Under the pieces are notes generated by a model that saw only the letters and a program-made list of their open reading frames with translations, was not told the origin of the DNA and did not search any database. DNA of 64,000 nucleotides from positions 1-64,000 of the forward strand of contig JANXMZ010000043.1 of the NCBI GenBank assembly GCA_025354385.1. Direction: 5' to 3'. Within the stretch, counting starts at the first letter, position 1; each line of letters starts with the position of its first letter. The stretch comes from Bacteroidota bacterium (lineage in GTDB: Bacteria; Bacteroidota; Bacteroidia; NS11-12g; UBA955). Made by a program: the position numbers and the translations under genes. Below, piece after piece: positions 42,227 to 52,754 of the stretch.

Positions 42227-43126
42227 ATGAAAATCGTAATTACAGGTTCGTTAGGAAACATCAGCAAGCCACTCACAAAAGAGTTGGTGCAAAAAGGGCA
42301 TTCTGTTACAGTTATCAGCAGCAAATCAGCAAAACAAAAAGACATTGAAGCTTTTGGTGCAAAAGCAGCTATTGGCACAATGGAAGATGTTGCTTTTCTC
42401 ACAAAGACATTTACAGGTGCCGACCTTGTTTATACAATGATAACTGGCGATTCAAGTGCTTTCTTCGACCACAATCTTGACATCATTTCATATAATAATC
42501 AAATCGGCAAAAATTACAAACAAGCTATTGAAACTTCTGGTGTAAAACGTGTAGTGCATTTGAGCAGCATTGGTGCTCATACCGATGCAGGCAATGGTAT
42601 TCTTCGCTTTCATTACGATGTAGAAAACATTCTGAAGCAACTGCCTAATGATGTTGCCATAAAATTTATGCGACCAGTTGGTTTTTACTACAACATGCTT
42701 GCGTTTATACAAACAATAAAAAAACAAAACGCAATTGTTTCCAACTATGGCGGTGATGAAAAAGAACCTTGGGTTTCGCCATTAGATATTGCAAGTGTTA
42801 TTGCCGAGGAAATTGAAAAACCTTTTGAAGGCAGAAAATTTCGTTACATAGCAAGTGATGAAATTTCGCCAAATGAAGTGGCAAAAATTTTGGGTAAGGC
42901 AATCGGAAAACCTGATTTGAAATGGTTAGCAATTTCCGATGAACAAATGCTAAACGGAATGATGGCAGCAGAGTTTAACCCACAAACAGCAAAAGGTTTT
43001 GTAGAGATGAATGCAAGCAGGCGTGGTGGTGTGTTGTATGAAGATTATAATTTGAATAAGCCAATATTGGGAAGAATAAAATTAACAGATTTCGCAAACG
43101 ATTTTGCGATAACATACAACAAATAA
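42227..43126 (+). CDS. NmrA-like NAD(P)-binding protein
   Basis: The 299-residue atypical SDR has a Rossmann start MKIVITGSLGNISKPLTKEL, with the glycine motif partly changed. ALIKE elements are VKRVVHLSSIGAHT and a substrate-side FMRPVGFYYNMLAF. It resembles quinone/NADPH-sensing NmrA/QorB proteins. It is followed after 16 bp by an AraC regulator, which together form a two-gene cassette. Substrate unknown. Confidence 0.85.
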   Translation: MKIVITGSLGNISKPLTKELVQKGHSVTVISSKSAKQKDIEAFGAKAAIGTMEDVAFLTKTFTGADLVYTMITGDSSAFFDHNLDIISYNNQIGKNYKQAIETSGVKRVVHLSSIGAHTDAGNGILRFHYDVENILKQLPNDVAIKFMRPVGFYYNMLAFIQTIKKQNAIVSNYGGDEKEPWVSPLDIASVIAEEIEKPFEGRKFRYIASDEISPNEVAKILGKAIGKPDLKWLAISDEQMLNGMMAAEFNPQTAKGFVEMNASRRGGVLYEDYNLNKPILGRIKLTDFANDFAITYNK

Positions 43127-43142
43127 CATTGTAAATTGCACC

Positions 43143-44060
43143 ATGCAAAACACAACTCTTCACAAAATTAATACGATAAGTGAATACCATAAATTGATGG
43201 GATTACCCAAGCCCCAACATCCATTAATTAGCATGGTAAATTATGAAGATATTGTTCGCCCATGTGAGGGACAAATGAGTATGATGTTCGACTTTTATTC
43301 CATTTCGCTGAAGCAGAATTTTAAAGGCAAAATGAAATATGGGCAACAACAATGCGATTTTGATGAAGGCATTTTATTTTTTATGTCGCCCGGACAAGTA
43401 TTTGCCATTGATGCAGGCAATGGACGGTCAATCAATCATTCGGGATGTATGTTACTCATCCATCCCGATTTTTTATGGAATACGCCATTGGCTAAAACCA
43501 TCAAGCAGTATGAGTTTTTCAACTATTCGTTGTATGAAGGATTATTTCTTTCTGATAAAGAAGAAACAACCATCATCAGCATGCTACAAAATGTGGAGCA
43601 AGAATATCGTGCTAACATTGATAAATTTAGTCAACCAGTAATTATAGCACAATTGGAATTGTTGCTCACTTATGCTGATAGATTTTATCATCGTCAATTT
43701 ATTACACGAAAAATAAGCAATCATACAATTCTGAATCGCTTAGAAGATTTGCTAAATAAATATTTCAGCAGCCATGCTATTTCAAAACAAGGATTGCCAA
43801 CTGTTCAACACATTGCCGAAGTATTAAACACATCGCCAAACTATTTAAGCGGTGTGCTAAAAACATTAACAGGACAAAGCACACAGCAACACATCCACAA
43901 CAAGTTAATTGAAAAGGCAAAAGAAAAATTGTCAACTACCGAATTATCAGTTAGCGAAATTGCTTATGAACTTGGCTTTGAACATTCGCAATCATTCAGT
44001 AAATTATTCAAAACAAAAACAAATTTTTCGCCATTGGAATTTCGTCATTCCTTCAACTGA
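43143..44060 (+). CDS. AraC family transcriptional regulator
   Basis: The 305-residue protein has an N-terminal cupin-like sensor region and a C-terminal double helix-turn-helix (about 200-305; HIAEVLNTSPNYLSGVLKTL, ISEIAYELGFEHSQSFSKLF-like). It probably controls the NmrA-like gene before it. Its TGA stop forms the first bases of the left core (TGATAAC) of site g. Confidence 0.88.
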   Translation: MQNTTLHKINTISEYHKLMGLPKPQHPLISMVNYEDIVRPCEGQMSMMFDFYSISLKQNFKGKMKYGQQQCDFDEGILFFMSPGQVFAIDAGNGRSINHSGCMLLIHPDFLWNTPLAKTIKQYEFFNYSLYEGLFLSDKEETTIISMLQNVEQEYRANIDKFSQPVIIAQLELLLTYADRFYHRQFITRKISNHTILNRLEDLLNKYFSSHAISKQGLPTVQHIAEVLNTSPNYLSGVLKTLTGQSTQQHIHNKLIEKAKEKLSTTELSVSEIAYELGFEHSQSFSKLFKTKTNFSPLEFRHSFN

Positions 44061-44231
44061 TAACGGACGGGACAAAGCCACATACCGTGAAGACGGGTTT
44101 AGCCTTAGGCGGGGTGACATGCAAACTTGTAGCTTTGTGTTTCTATTCAAGTTTGGTGTTGGTTGACAGTTTTGTGCTCCGAATTGAAAATCAGCGAAGC
44201 TAAACCCGCCCGAACTCAAACCCCCGAAACG
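44058..44231 (+). repeat. attC-like site g, interrupted by a MITE
   Basis: Left core TGATAAC (44058-44064). Partly paired arms are GACGGGTTTAGCC and GCTAAACCCGCCC. The right end ...CCGAAACG (to 44231) is cut off by the MITE, and CGTTATGTG resumes at 44495 directly after it. Confidence 0.6.
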
Positions 44232-44496
44232 TCAGACTGTCTAAAAACTCAATATTCTGATTAACTTGTTAATTAGTTGCTTTGACTAAAATTGAATGAA
44301 ATAAATTCAGTTTTTATCTTTACATCATGAAATTTATTGAGGGACAAAATGAAAACCCTAATTAATATCCAATAACAAAACATACCGAATGGTATTTTTT
44401 TTGTCAATCATTTATCAATTCAAAAAATGGCTGCCTAATAAGTCATTTAAATCAGCTATTTTTGAGTTTTAAATTGAGTATTTAGACAAACTGCCG
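44230..44496. mobile_element. MITE-like element copy 1 (267 bp)
   Basis: Terminal inverted repeats of about 26 bp: left CGTCAGACTGTCTAAAAACT, right end complementary to CGGCAGTTTGTCTAAATACT. The inside is AT-rich, with a 12-codon frame MKFIEGQNENPN and an ATACC-GAAT-GGTAT dyad (44382-44395). Copies 2 and 3 are at 46189 and 47319. It splits the right core of site g. Confidence 0.75.
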
Positions 44497-44540
44497 TTAT
44501 GTGTAATGCTACGAGCGACTGCAAACACTCAATAATCCAA

Positions 44541-44570
44541 TTGGCAGTAAGACCTTTTTGACTATCTTTG
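44541..44570 (+). promoter_or_regulatory. Promoter of the PIN toxin cassette
   Basis: TTG (44541-44543), 19-bp spacer, TATCTTTG (44563-44570). This fits the Bacteroidota consensus and lies 16 bp before the ATG, so the cassette carries its own promoter. Confidence 0.65.
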
Positions 44571-44586
44571 TGTTGACAAAAAATAA

Positions 44587-45051
44587 ATGAAACAGAAAAT
44601 TTATATAGACACATCGGTAGTTGGCGGTTACTTTGACGAAGAGTTTAAGGAAGCTACAATTAAGCTGTTTGACAGACTCGACAACAACGAAATAATATTT
44701 GTAATTTCAGACCTTCTTGACCTTGAATTATTAAAAGCACCGCAACAAGTTCGACAACTTTTGCACAACTACTCGGCTGACAAATTTCAACGAGTAGAAC
44801 TGACCGAGGAGGCAATAAAATTGGCAGACACATACATTAGCGAAAAAGTAGTTGGCAAAACAAGTTTAGAGGACTGCCGACACATTGCAATGGCGACCAT
44901 TCACAAAGTGGACGTTCTCGCAAGTTGGAATTTTAAACATATCGTAAACCTTGACAGAATTAAGGGCTACAATTCTGTAAATATGCGACTTGGTTATTCA
45001 ATAATAGAAATAAGAAGCCCTAAAGACCTTGTAAATTATGGAAACGATTAA
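44587..45051 (+). CDS. PIN-domain toxin (VapC-like)
   Basis: The 154-residue PIN protein begins MKQKIYIDTSVVGGYFDEEF (Asp8 in the metal site). Further acidic positions lie in DLLDLELLKAP and TSLEDCRHIAMA, and the last PIN strand is VLASWNFKHIVN. PIN toxins are Mg2+-dependent RNases. Its 3' end overlaps a 53-residue gene by 14 bp, the probable antitoxin. Toxin-first order is the reverse of usual vapBC. Confidence 0.85.
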   Translation: MKQKIYIDTSVVGGYFDEEFKEATIKLFDRLDNNEIIFVISDLLDLELLKAPQQVRQLLHNYSADKFQRVELTEEAIKLADTYISEKVVGKTSLEDCRHIAMATIHKVDVLASWNFKHIVNLDRIKGYNSVNMRLGYSIIEIRSPKDLVNYGND

Positions 45052-45199
45052 AAAAGAAAAACAATTTGACGCTGTAAAAATGATGAGAGACATCAGAGAT
45101 AAAATAAGCTCTGACACTCAAAATATGACTTTTGACGAGTTGAAAGCATACATCAAACAACAACTTGCCGATAGTAAGACCAAACTCATTGGACAGTAA
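45038..45199 (+). CDS. Putative antitoxin of the PIN toxin
   Basis: This is a 53-residue protein (METIKKEKQFDAVKMMRDIR, then DKISSDTQNMTFDELKAYIK and a short tail). It is charged and helical and starts inside the toxin gene. Size, overlap and the KxFDAVKMMRxIRD pattern fit small antitoxins that accompany such PIN genes in Bacteroidota. It contains no recognised DNA-binding domain. Confidence 0.75.
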   Translation: METIKKEKQFDAVKMMRDIRDKISSDTQNMTFDELKAYIKQQLADSKTKLIGQ

Positions 45200-45220
45200 C
45201 AATGACGGAAGAAAGCCTAC

Positions 45221-45372
45221 ACATAACATCACATTTGCAATAGGCGGGGGTTAGCTTCGCTGGCTTTCAGTTCGTGCTCCGCAGACAGTTTAGTGGTAGC
45301 CTAAAGTTTTGTGCTCCGCATAAAGTTTTGTGGTAAAAATCCCGCCCATCGCAAATCTGCAAACCGATATAG
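45221..45372 (+). repeat. attC-like site h (152 bp)
   Basis: Left core ACATAAC. Arms ATCACATTTGCAATAGGCGGG and CCCGCCCATCGCAAATCTG pair well. The right core is altered to CGATATAGG. Its right half is almost identical to that of site i. Confidence 0.7.
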
Positions 45373-45391
45373 GGCATTTTAAAAGACGACA

Positions 45392-46039
45392 ATGAAACAA
45401 ACAATTTACATATTGACATTAGCATTTGGACTTTGGAGTTGCAATGACAAGACAGCAGAAAAAACGGCTGACCAAAACTCGGTAGATACTTTACAAACTG
45501 TTTCGGCTGACAAACATCAACAGGAAACTACAATTAAAGATAAATCGCAATATGACCAGTCGTTTATTGAAGGACTTTCCGAATATAACGAGCCACTAAA
45601 GCTTATTGAAAATTATATTTTAGTCGGACAAGACACAGTTTATTTTCCTGAAGATTTACAACTTAATAAAGAAACAATTTTCAAAGGAACTAAGGACAAA
45701 AAAAACTTTGTACTAAGCGTAACAAGAACCAACTTGACAAGTTTGAATTACACTTTTCAAATTTTAGACAAAGACTCTAAAGCTATAAATAACAAATCAG
45801 GCAGAGCAACATTGGGTTCATTGTTTTTTTTAGGTTCTGAAACTGACGATGACGATGAGACAGGCGATGGATATTTAAGTGTTGAATATTGGGACAATTC
45901 AGCCGACTGTTCTTTTGCAATTAGAATTGGAGAAAAAGATGACAACGGAAAACTTAGAGCTAAAATTAAACTTTACTGTAAAGATGATAAATTAAAAAAT
46001 ATAGGCTTGGACGACAATCCAACCTTACGAACAGAATAA
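45392..46039 (+). CDS. Lipoprotein of unknown function (cassette gene)
   Basis: The 215-residue protein has a lipobox LWSC (Cys about 17) followed by a Thr/Ala-rich linker and a globular part (DTVYFPEDLQLNKETIFKG, LSVTRTNLTSLNYTFQILDK). A Glu/Asp run SETDDDDETGD lies near residue 150. Not assigned to a family. It is a single-gene cassette between sites h and i. Confidence 0.7.
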   Translation: MKQTIYILTLAFGLWSCNDKTAEKTADQNSVDTLQTVSADKHQQETTIKDKSQYDQSFIEGLSEYNEPLKLIENYILVGQDTVYFPEDLQLNKETIFKGTKDKKNFVLSVTRTNLTSLNYTFQILDKDSKAINNKSGRATLGSLFFLGSETDDDDETGDGYLSVEYWDNSADCSFAIRIGEKDDNGKLRAKIKLYCKDDKLKNIGLDDNPTLRTE

Positions 46040-46046
46040 AAACGCC

Positions 46047-46190
46047 CTATAACAGGCGTTTGGCAAAAAAGCGGGTTCAGTGGTTAAATGAAGCCTTGTG
46101 CTTCGTATCAAGTGTAGTGCTGGCAGACAGTTTTGTGCTCCGCATAAAGTTCAGTGGTAAAAATCCCGCCCATCGCAAATCTGCAAACCG
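46047..46190 (+). repeat. attC-like site i, interrupted by a MITE
   Basis: Left core CTATAAC (46047-46053). The right half ATCCCGCCCATCGCAAATCTG...ACCG is shared with site h, but the left half (GGCGTTTGGCAAAAAAGCGGG) pairs less well, so it may be a hybrid of two sites. The right core is split by the MITE and resumes as CGTTAGCGG at 46454. Confidence 0.6.
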
Positions 46191-46455
46191 TCAGTCTGTC
46201 TAAAAACTCAATATTCTGATTAACTTGTTAATTAGTTGCTTTAACTAAAATTGAATAAAATAAATTCAGTTTTTATCTTTACATCATGAAATTTATTGAG
46301 AGACAAAATGAAAACCCTAATTAATATCCAATAACAAAACATACCGAATGGTATTTTTTTTGTCAATCAGTCATCAATTCAAAAAATGGCTGCCTAATAA
46401 ATCATTTAAATTAGCTATTTTTGAGTTTTAAATTGAGTATTTAGACAAACTGACG
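46189..46455. mobile_element. MITE-like element copy 2 (267 bp)
   Basis: It has the same length as copy 1 and few differences. Ends are CGTCAGTCTGTCTAAAAACT and the complement of CGTCAGTTTGTCTAAATACT. The dyad ATACC-GAAT-GGTAT (46341-46354) and the MKFIER/GQNENPN frame are conserved. Again it is placed between the CG and the TTA of an attC right core. Confidence 0.78.
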
Positions 46456-46492
46456 TTAGCGGTAATGCCATTGTCGAAAATAACTTAAAACA

Positions 46493-46526
46493 TGTTTCCC
46501 GTTTTGGGAACAATTGCTTATCTTTG
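46493..46526 (+). promoter_or_regulatory. HigBA promoter and operator
   Basis: The dyad TGTTTCCC-GTTTT-GGGAACA (46493-46512) overlaps the expected -33 area, and TATCTTTG (46519-46526) is a -7 box 16 bp before the higB start. This is consistent with autorepression by the HigA-like protein. Confidence 0.6.
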
Positions 46527-46542
46527 TCAAAAGATTTAATTA

Positions 46543-46836
46543 GTGAGAGTTATTGCTAAGAAAATATTACGCGATTTTTGGGAGAAACACTCTGATTGTG
46601 AACAACAACTAAAATCATGGTTTCAAGAAGCTAGTAATGCAGACTGGAAAAATCCTAATCAAATAAAGAAAGAATATCCAAGTGCAAGCATTTTGAATGA
46701 GAACAGAATTGTCTTTAATATAAAAGGAAACAACTACCGATTAATTGTAAAGATTAACTATGATTATCAAATGATTTGGATTCGGTTTATAGGAACTCAC
46801 GCTGAATATGATAAGATCAACGCAAACGAAATTTAA
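46543..46836 (+). CDS. higB: HigB-type mRNA interferase toxin
   Basis: The 97-residue toxin starts at GTG 46543 (no ATG is in frame before the fold). VIAKKILRDFWEKHSDCEQQ and ASILNENRIVFNIKGNNYR plus IRFIGTHAEYDKI are the HigB hallmarks, including the late FIGTHAEYDKI. It would cleave ribosome-bound mRNA. It lies 6 bp before higA. Cassette after the second MITE. Confidence 0.92.
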   Translation: MRVIAKKILRDFWEKHSDCEQQLKSWFQEASNADWKNPNQIKKEYPSASILNENRIVFNIKGNNYRLIVKINYDYQMIWIRFIGTHAEYDKINANEI

Positions 46837-46842
46837 ACTATC

Positions 46843-47199
46843 ATGGAAATTAGACCAATAAAAACAAAAAAGGATTACAACCAAGCACTAGAAAGACTTG
46901 ATGTAATTTTCGATGCTAAAAAGGGTTCTCCTGAAGGCGATGAGCTTGAAATACTCGGAATTTTGGTGGAACAATACGAAAATGACCACTTCCCTATTGA
47001 CTTACCGGATCCAATCGAAGCAATAAAATTCCGAATGGAACAAATGGGGTACAATCAATCTGATTTGGCAAATATCGTGGGACTAAAAAGCCGTGCTAGC
47101 GAAATTTTAAATAAGAAAAGAAAACTATCTCTTGAAATGATTCGTCAATTGCATGACAGATTAAACATTCCAACAGATGTTCTCATACAAACATACTGA
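46843..47199 (+). CDS. higA: HigA-type antitoxin with helix-turn-helix
   Basis: The 118-residue antitoxin begins MEIRPIKTKKDYNQALERLD. It has an acidic N-terminal half and a C-terminal XRE helix-turn-helix (IKFRMEQMGYNQSDLANIVG, KSRASEILNKKRKLSLEM). It probably represses the promoter at 46493. No attC-like site follows it; MITE copy 3 does. Confidence 0.92.
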   Translation: MEIRPIKTKKDYNQALERLDVIFDAKKGSPEGDELEILGILVEQYENDHFPIDLPDPIEAIKFRMEQMGYNQSDLANIVGLKSRASEILNKKRKLSLEMIRQLHDRLNIPTDVLIQTY

Positions 47200-47318
47200 G
47201 AATTGCTAGTACTCGTGCCGTTGATTTCTTAGCATTGAGCCTTTCGTTTTCAATTAAATTCTTACATGAGGGAAATAATATCCTCTCCGTGGCCCGTCAC
47301 CAGAGCAAGGCCAAAGTT

Positions 47319-47582
47319 GGTTAGTCTGTTTAAACACTCTTTATTGATTCACTTGTTATTTAATTGCTTTGACTAAAATTGAATGTAATAAATTCAGTTT
47401 TTACATTCACATCATGAAATTTATTGAGGGACAAAATGAAAACCCTAATTAATATCCATTAACAAAACATACCGAATGGTATTTTTTCTGTCAGTCATTT
47501 TTTACTCAAAAAATGGCTGCCTAATAAGTCATTTAAATAAGCTATTTTTGAGTATTAAATTGAGTATTTAACCAAACTGACG
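47319..47582. mobile_element. MITE-like element copy 3 (264 bp, more diverged)
   Basis: It begins GGTTAGTCTGTTTAAACACT and ends ...AACCAAACTGACG. The internal MKFIEGQNENPN frame and ATACC-GAAT-GGTAT dyad (47469-47482) are intact. Unlike copies 1 and 2, no attC-like arms precede it, so it may have removed the site expected after higA. The gap 47200-47605 holds nothing else recognised. Confidence 0.7.
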
Positions 47583-47605
47583 TTACAAGTAATTCAAAAG
47601 AAACT

Positions 47606-48502
47606 ATGAGAATTAAGAAAATAGCACTTTATGTATTCGGCATAAATTTATTGATGACGTTGTCATCCGGTATCATACGAGACGATGTTAGTGAAACAAA
47701 ATATTTGGAATTGGCAAATCAGAAACAGTTTGATTGTGTTGGACAAATATTCCATGACTCATTGTCCGCTGGCTCAATCGTGCTTTTTTCTGAAAAATAT
47801 GCACTAACTGCTGCACATGTGCTTCTGGTCAATGATATCCGAATGGATACAATTCGAATAAAAGGAAAAACTATTGTTAGTTATACACCTATAAACATTC
47901 GAATTATTGATGTAAAGAAACTTAATTTACAATTTAAAGGGCAAATAGTAAAAGCTAAAAATATAATAATCCATCCAAATTTTCTTAAAAATATTGAAAA
48001 AGGTAATTGTGACATTGCAATAATAGAATTTGAAAAACCGGTATTAAAGATACAGCCAGTTAAAATCTATTCCTATTTTGATGAATTAAATTCTAGAGTA
48101 GTTGGAGTTGGATTTGGTGCATCAGGCAAAGCAAATAGACCAGATTCCATAAACTTTGCGAATAAAAAAATTGCTGGCGAGAATATAATTGACCAAATTT
48201 CAGGACCTAAATATTTAACAAATAAGACAATTCTTTCATGTGACTTTGATTCGGAATCACTAAAGAATTGTAATAAAATGGGAAGCGCAAAACCACAGCC
48301 ATTAGAATATATTAGTGCAAGCGGAGACAGTGGTGGCGGGTTATTTAAACAAAATGGAAATGAATGGTTACTTGTTGGCTTAAGTTCAGGGGTTGATATG
48401 AATCTTAAACAATTAAACAAAACTGGTTACTACGGACAGATTATGAATTGGACAAGAATTTCAGCTTTTGCAAATTGGATTAATTCAGTGACAAAAAATT
48501 AA
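47606..48502 (+). CDS. Trypsin-like (S1 family) serine protease, secreted
   Basis: The 298-residue protein has a short hydrophobic N-terminus (LYVFGINLLMTLSSGI). The catalytic triad of S1 proteases is visible: His71 in YALTAAHVL, Asp136 in GNCDIAIIEF and Ser242 in SASGDSGGGLF. A disulfide pair probably flanks the Ser loop (Cys212, Cys222). It is probably periplasmic or extracellular; substrate unknown. It is a single-gene cassette before site j. S1 proteases are unusual cassette cargo. Confidence 0.88.
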   Translation: MRIKKIALYVFGINLLMTLSSGIIRDDVSETKYLELANQKQFDCVGQIFHDSLSAGSIVLFSEKYALTAAHVLLVNDIRMDTIRIKGKTIVSYTPINIRIIDVKKLNLQFKGQIVKAKNIIIHPNFLKNIEKGNCDIAIIEFEKPVLKIQPVKIYSYFDELNSRVVGVGFGASGKANRPDSINFANKKIAGENIIDQISGPKYLTNKTILSCDFDSESLKNCNKMGSAKPQPLEYISASGDSGGGLFKQNGNEWLLVGLSSGVDMNLKQLNKTGYYGQIMNWTRISAFANWINSVTKN

Positions 48503-48507
48503 ACAAC

Positions 48508-48638
48508 TTTTAACAGCAACTACCCAAAGAGGCGTTTCAATGGCTAAATCAAGCTTTGCACTTCTATCTAAGTTGGTACTTGGTGACAGTGAAGTGCTAC
48601 GAAATCGCCACCTTCGGGTAGCCACTAAAACGTTAGCA
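48508..48638 (+). repeat. attC-like site j (131 bp)
   Basis: Left core TTTTAAC (48508-48514), right core CGTTAGCA (GTTAGCA 48632-48638). Arms AACTACCCAAAGAGGCG and CGCCACCTTCGGGTAGCC pair. It starts 6 bp after the protease stop. Confidence 0.75.
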
Positions 48639-48645
48639 GCAAAAC

Positions 48646-49131
48646 ATGAAGACCATCAACAAACGAAGACTTTTATACTGTATCATTATTTCAGTTATTA
48701 CAAACGGGATCTTCTTTATTACACAATTATCAAGTCATCGACTTTTTGAAAAGGACGGAATTATTAAAGAACTTTATGTTAAAAGCTTAACTAAGGATGA
48801 ATCGACATTATTGCAGAAAGCCAAATACACAAGGGTTGCCAAAACTTTTTTCATCACCTTACAAGGAGATTCTATATACGACATAAGAAAGAATACTTGG
48901 GCAATGCAGGCGGACATTTTAGAAGAAATAAATTTCTATATACCTTTAGATTCGGTAATTTATAACAGCAACAACCCAAAGGACTACCAGTTGATTTCTG
49001 AATTCAAAAATTATTCGACAAGATATAGTGTGATATCTTATTTTATTATTGGACCAATTATTTTTACGATTTGGTTGTATTTTTTGACACTCATAATTGC
49101 AAAAGGACTTGAAAGACTTAGAAAGAGATAA
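48646..49131 (+). CDS. Membrane protein of unknown function (cassette gene)
   Basis: The 161-residue protein has one N-terminal helix (LLYCIIISVITNGIFFI), a ~90-residue soluble loop (LQKAKYTRVAKTFFITLQGD) and a C-terminal helix (YFIIGPIIFTIWLYFLTLII) with a basic tail. No family was recognised. It starts 8 bp after the right core of site j and ends 8 bp before site k. Confidence 0.7.
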   Translation: MKTINKRRLLYCIIISVITNGIFFITQLSSHRLFEKDGIIKELYVKSLTKDESTLLQKAKYTRVAKTFFITLQGDSIYDIRKNTWAMQADILEEINFYIPLDSVIYNSNNPKDYQLISEFKNYSTRYSVISYFIIGPIIFTIWLYFLTLIIAKGLERLRKR

Positions 49132-49138
49132 TTCTGCT

Positions 49139-49290
49139 GCTTACAGCACCTTTTCAATAGGCGGGTTTATCACGTCAAGGCGCGACAGTCTTTTCTCCAC
49201 GAATAGTTTTTGGTCACCGAAAAGTTTGGAACTCCTCATAAAAATATTCTGTAAAAATTTCACCCTTCGCAAAGCCGCGAAAAGTTACAC
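49139..49290 (+). repeat. attC-like site k (degenerate, last of the array)
   Basis: Left GCTTACAGCACCTTTTCAAT, arms TTTTCAATAGGCGGG and CACCCTTCGCAAAG, right core AGTTACAC (GTTACAC 49284-49290). It is weaker than the other sites. Beyond it, to 49458, a stretch TTGAGTTTTTAGACACGCTCAC resembles a MITE end fragment. No further site was found to the right. Confidence 0.5.
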
Positions 49291-49458
49291 TTTCGAAAAA
49301 TAATCCAAATTGCATTTCAAATTCAAAGGCCTAACTTTGAAAAAACTCCTACAAATACTTTTAGAAGTACTCGTTTGAGTTTTTAGACACGCTCACCAAA
49401 TGCATCTACAACGGTGAAGGCTAATCTGAAAATTACTACAATCTATAAACTTATAAAA

Positions 49459-50208
49459 ATGTGCTACAATGTTGAATACTTAGAAAGCCGAGGAAAAAAG
49501 TATGCAGAACGCTTCAATGATATTCTGCCTCGAACTTGGGACAGACAATCACTTTCGGATGAGTTGCCTACCTATTATTTTGTGAGTGGTTTTTCGCATC
49601 CCCTCCTACCTATTGTTAAACATGACGGAATATTCTTGTTTGAATGGGGACTCATCCCATCTTGGGTTAAAGACCCTTCTATCGCCAAAGACATTCGGAC
49701 GAAAACTTTAAACGCTGTTGGTGAAACAGTTTTCGAAAAACCTTCATTTAGAAAAAGTATCTCATCACAACGTTGCTTGTTCGGAGTAAATGGTTTTTTT
49801 GAGTGGCAACATTTTAACAAAGCGAAGTATCCGCATCTCATTCAAACAAAGCGCAACAAAATATTTTCGCTTGGCTGTATTTACGAAACCTGGCTTGACC
49901 AATCAACAGGCGAAATCAAAAACACTTTCAGCATTTTAACAACGCCAGCAAATCCATTGATGGAAAAAATACACAATCTAAAAAAAAGAATGCCACTTAT
50001 TCTTAATCAACAAGACGAACAAAGGTGGATTGAACCTTCCTTGAACACAGAGCAAATTAAAGCGTTGATAAAACCGTATGATCAAGCAGACATGACATCT
50101 TACACTGTTTCTAAAATTGCAAACACCACTAAAATGGATCGCAACATTCCAGAAATAATTGAACCTTTTAATTTTGTTGAACTGATAGATAAAAACAATT
50201 CAATTTAA
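49459..50208 (+). CDS. SOS response-associated peptidase (HMCES/YedK family)
   Basis: The 249-residue protein starts at ATG 49459, because Met1-Cys2 (MCYNVEYLESR) must expose the catalytic Cys2 that crosslinks abasic sites in single-stranded DNA. Forty-five bases of open frame upstream are therefore not coding. Also conserved are AKDIRTKTLNAVGETVFEKP, RCLFGVNGFFEW (Glu) and ILTTPANPLMEKIHNLKKRMP (His, catalytic). It lies just right of the array and is a DNA-repair gene of the recipient or the last cargo. Confidence 0.92.
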   Translation: MCYNVEYLESRGKKYAERFNDILPRTWDRQSLSDELPTYYFVSGFSHPLLPIVKHDGIFLFEWGLIPSWVKDPSIAKDIRTKTLNAVGETVFEKPSFRKSISSQRCLFGVNGFFEWQHFNKAKYPHLIQTKRNKIFSLGCIYETWLDQSTGEIKNTFSILTTPANPLMEKIHNLKKRMPLILNQQDEQRWIEPSLNTEQIKALIKPYDQADMTSYTVSKIANTTKMDRNIPEIIEPFNFVELIDKNNSI

Positions 50209-52672
<2,464 letters not shown>

Positions 52673-52754
52673 AACCTGCAAAAGCAATTGATAAATATCA
52701 TTAACTGTTTTAAGATTACATGAAACTGCTGACGTCAAAAAATAAAACCAGAAA

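Noticed and set aside
48540..48749. 69-residue frame across site j
   Set aside because: Overlaps the attC-like repeat and the membrane-protein gene in another phase.
32064..49290. CRISPR array
   Set aside because: Repeats are long, palindromic, unevenly spaced and separated by genes; no short identical repeats with equal spacers.
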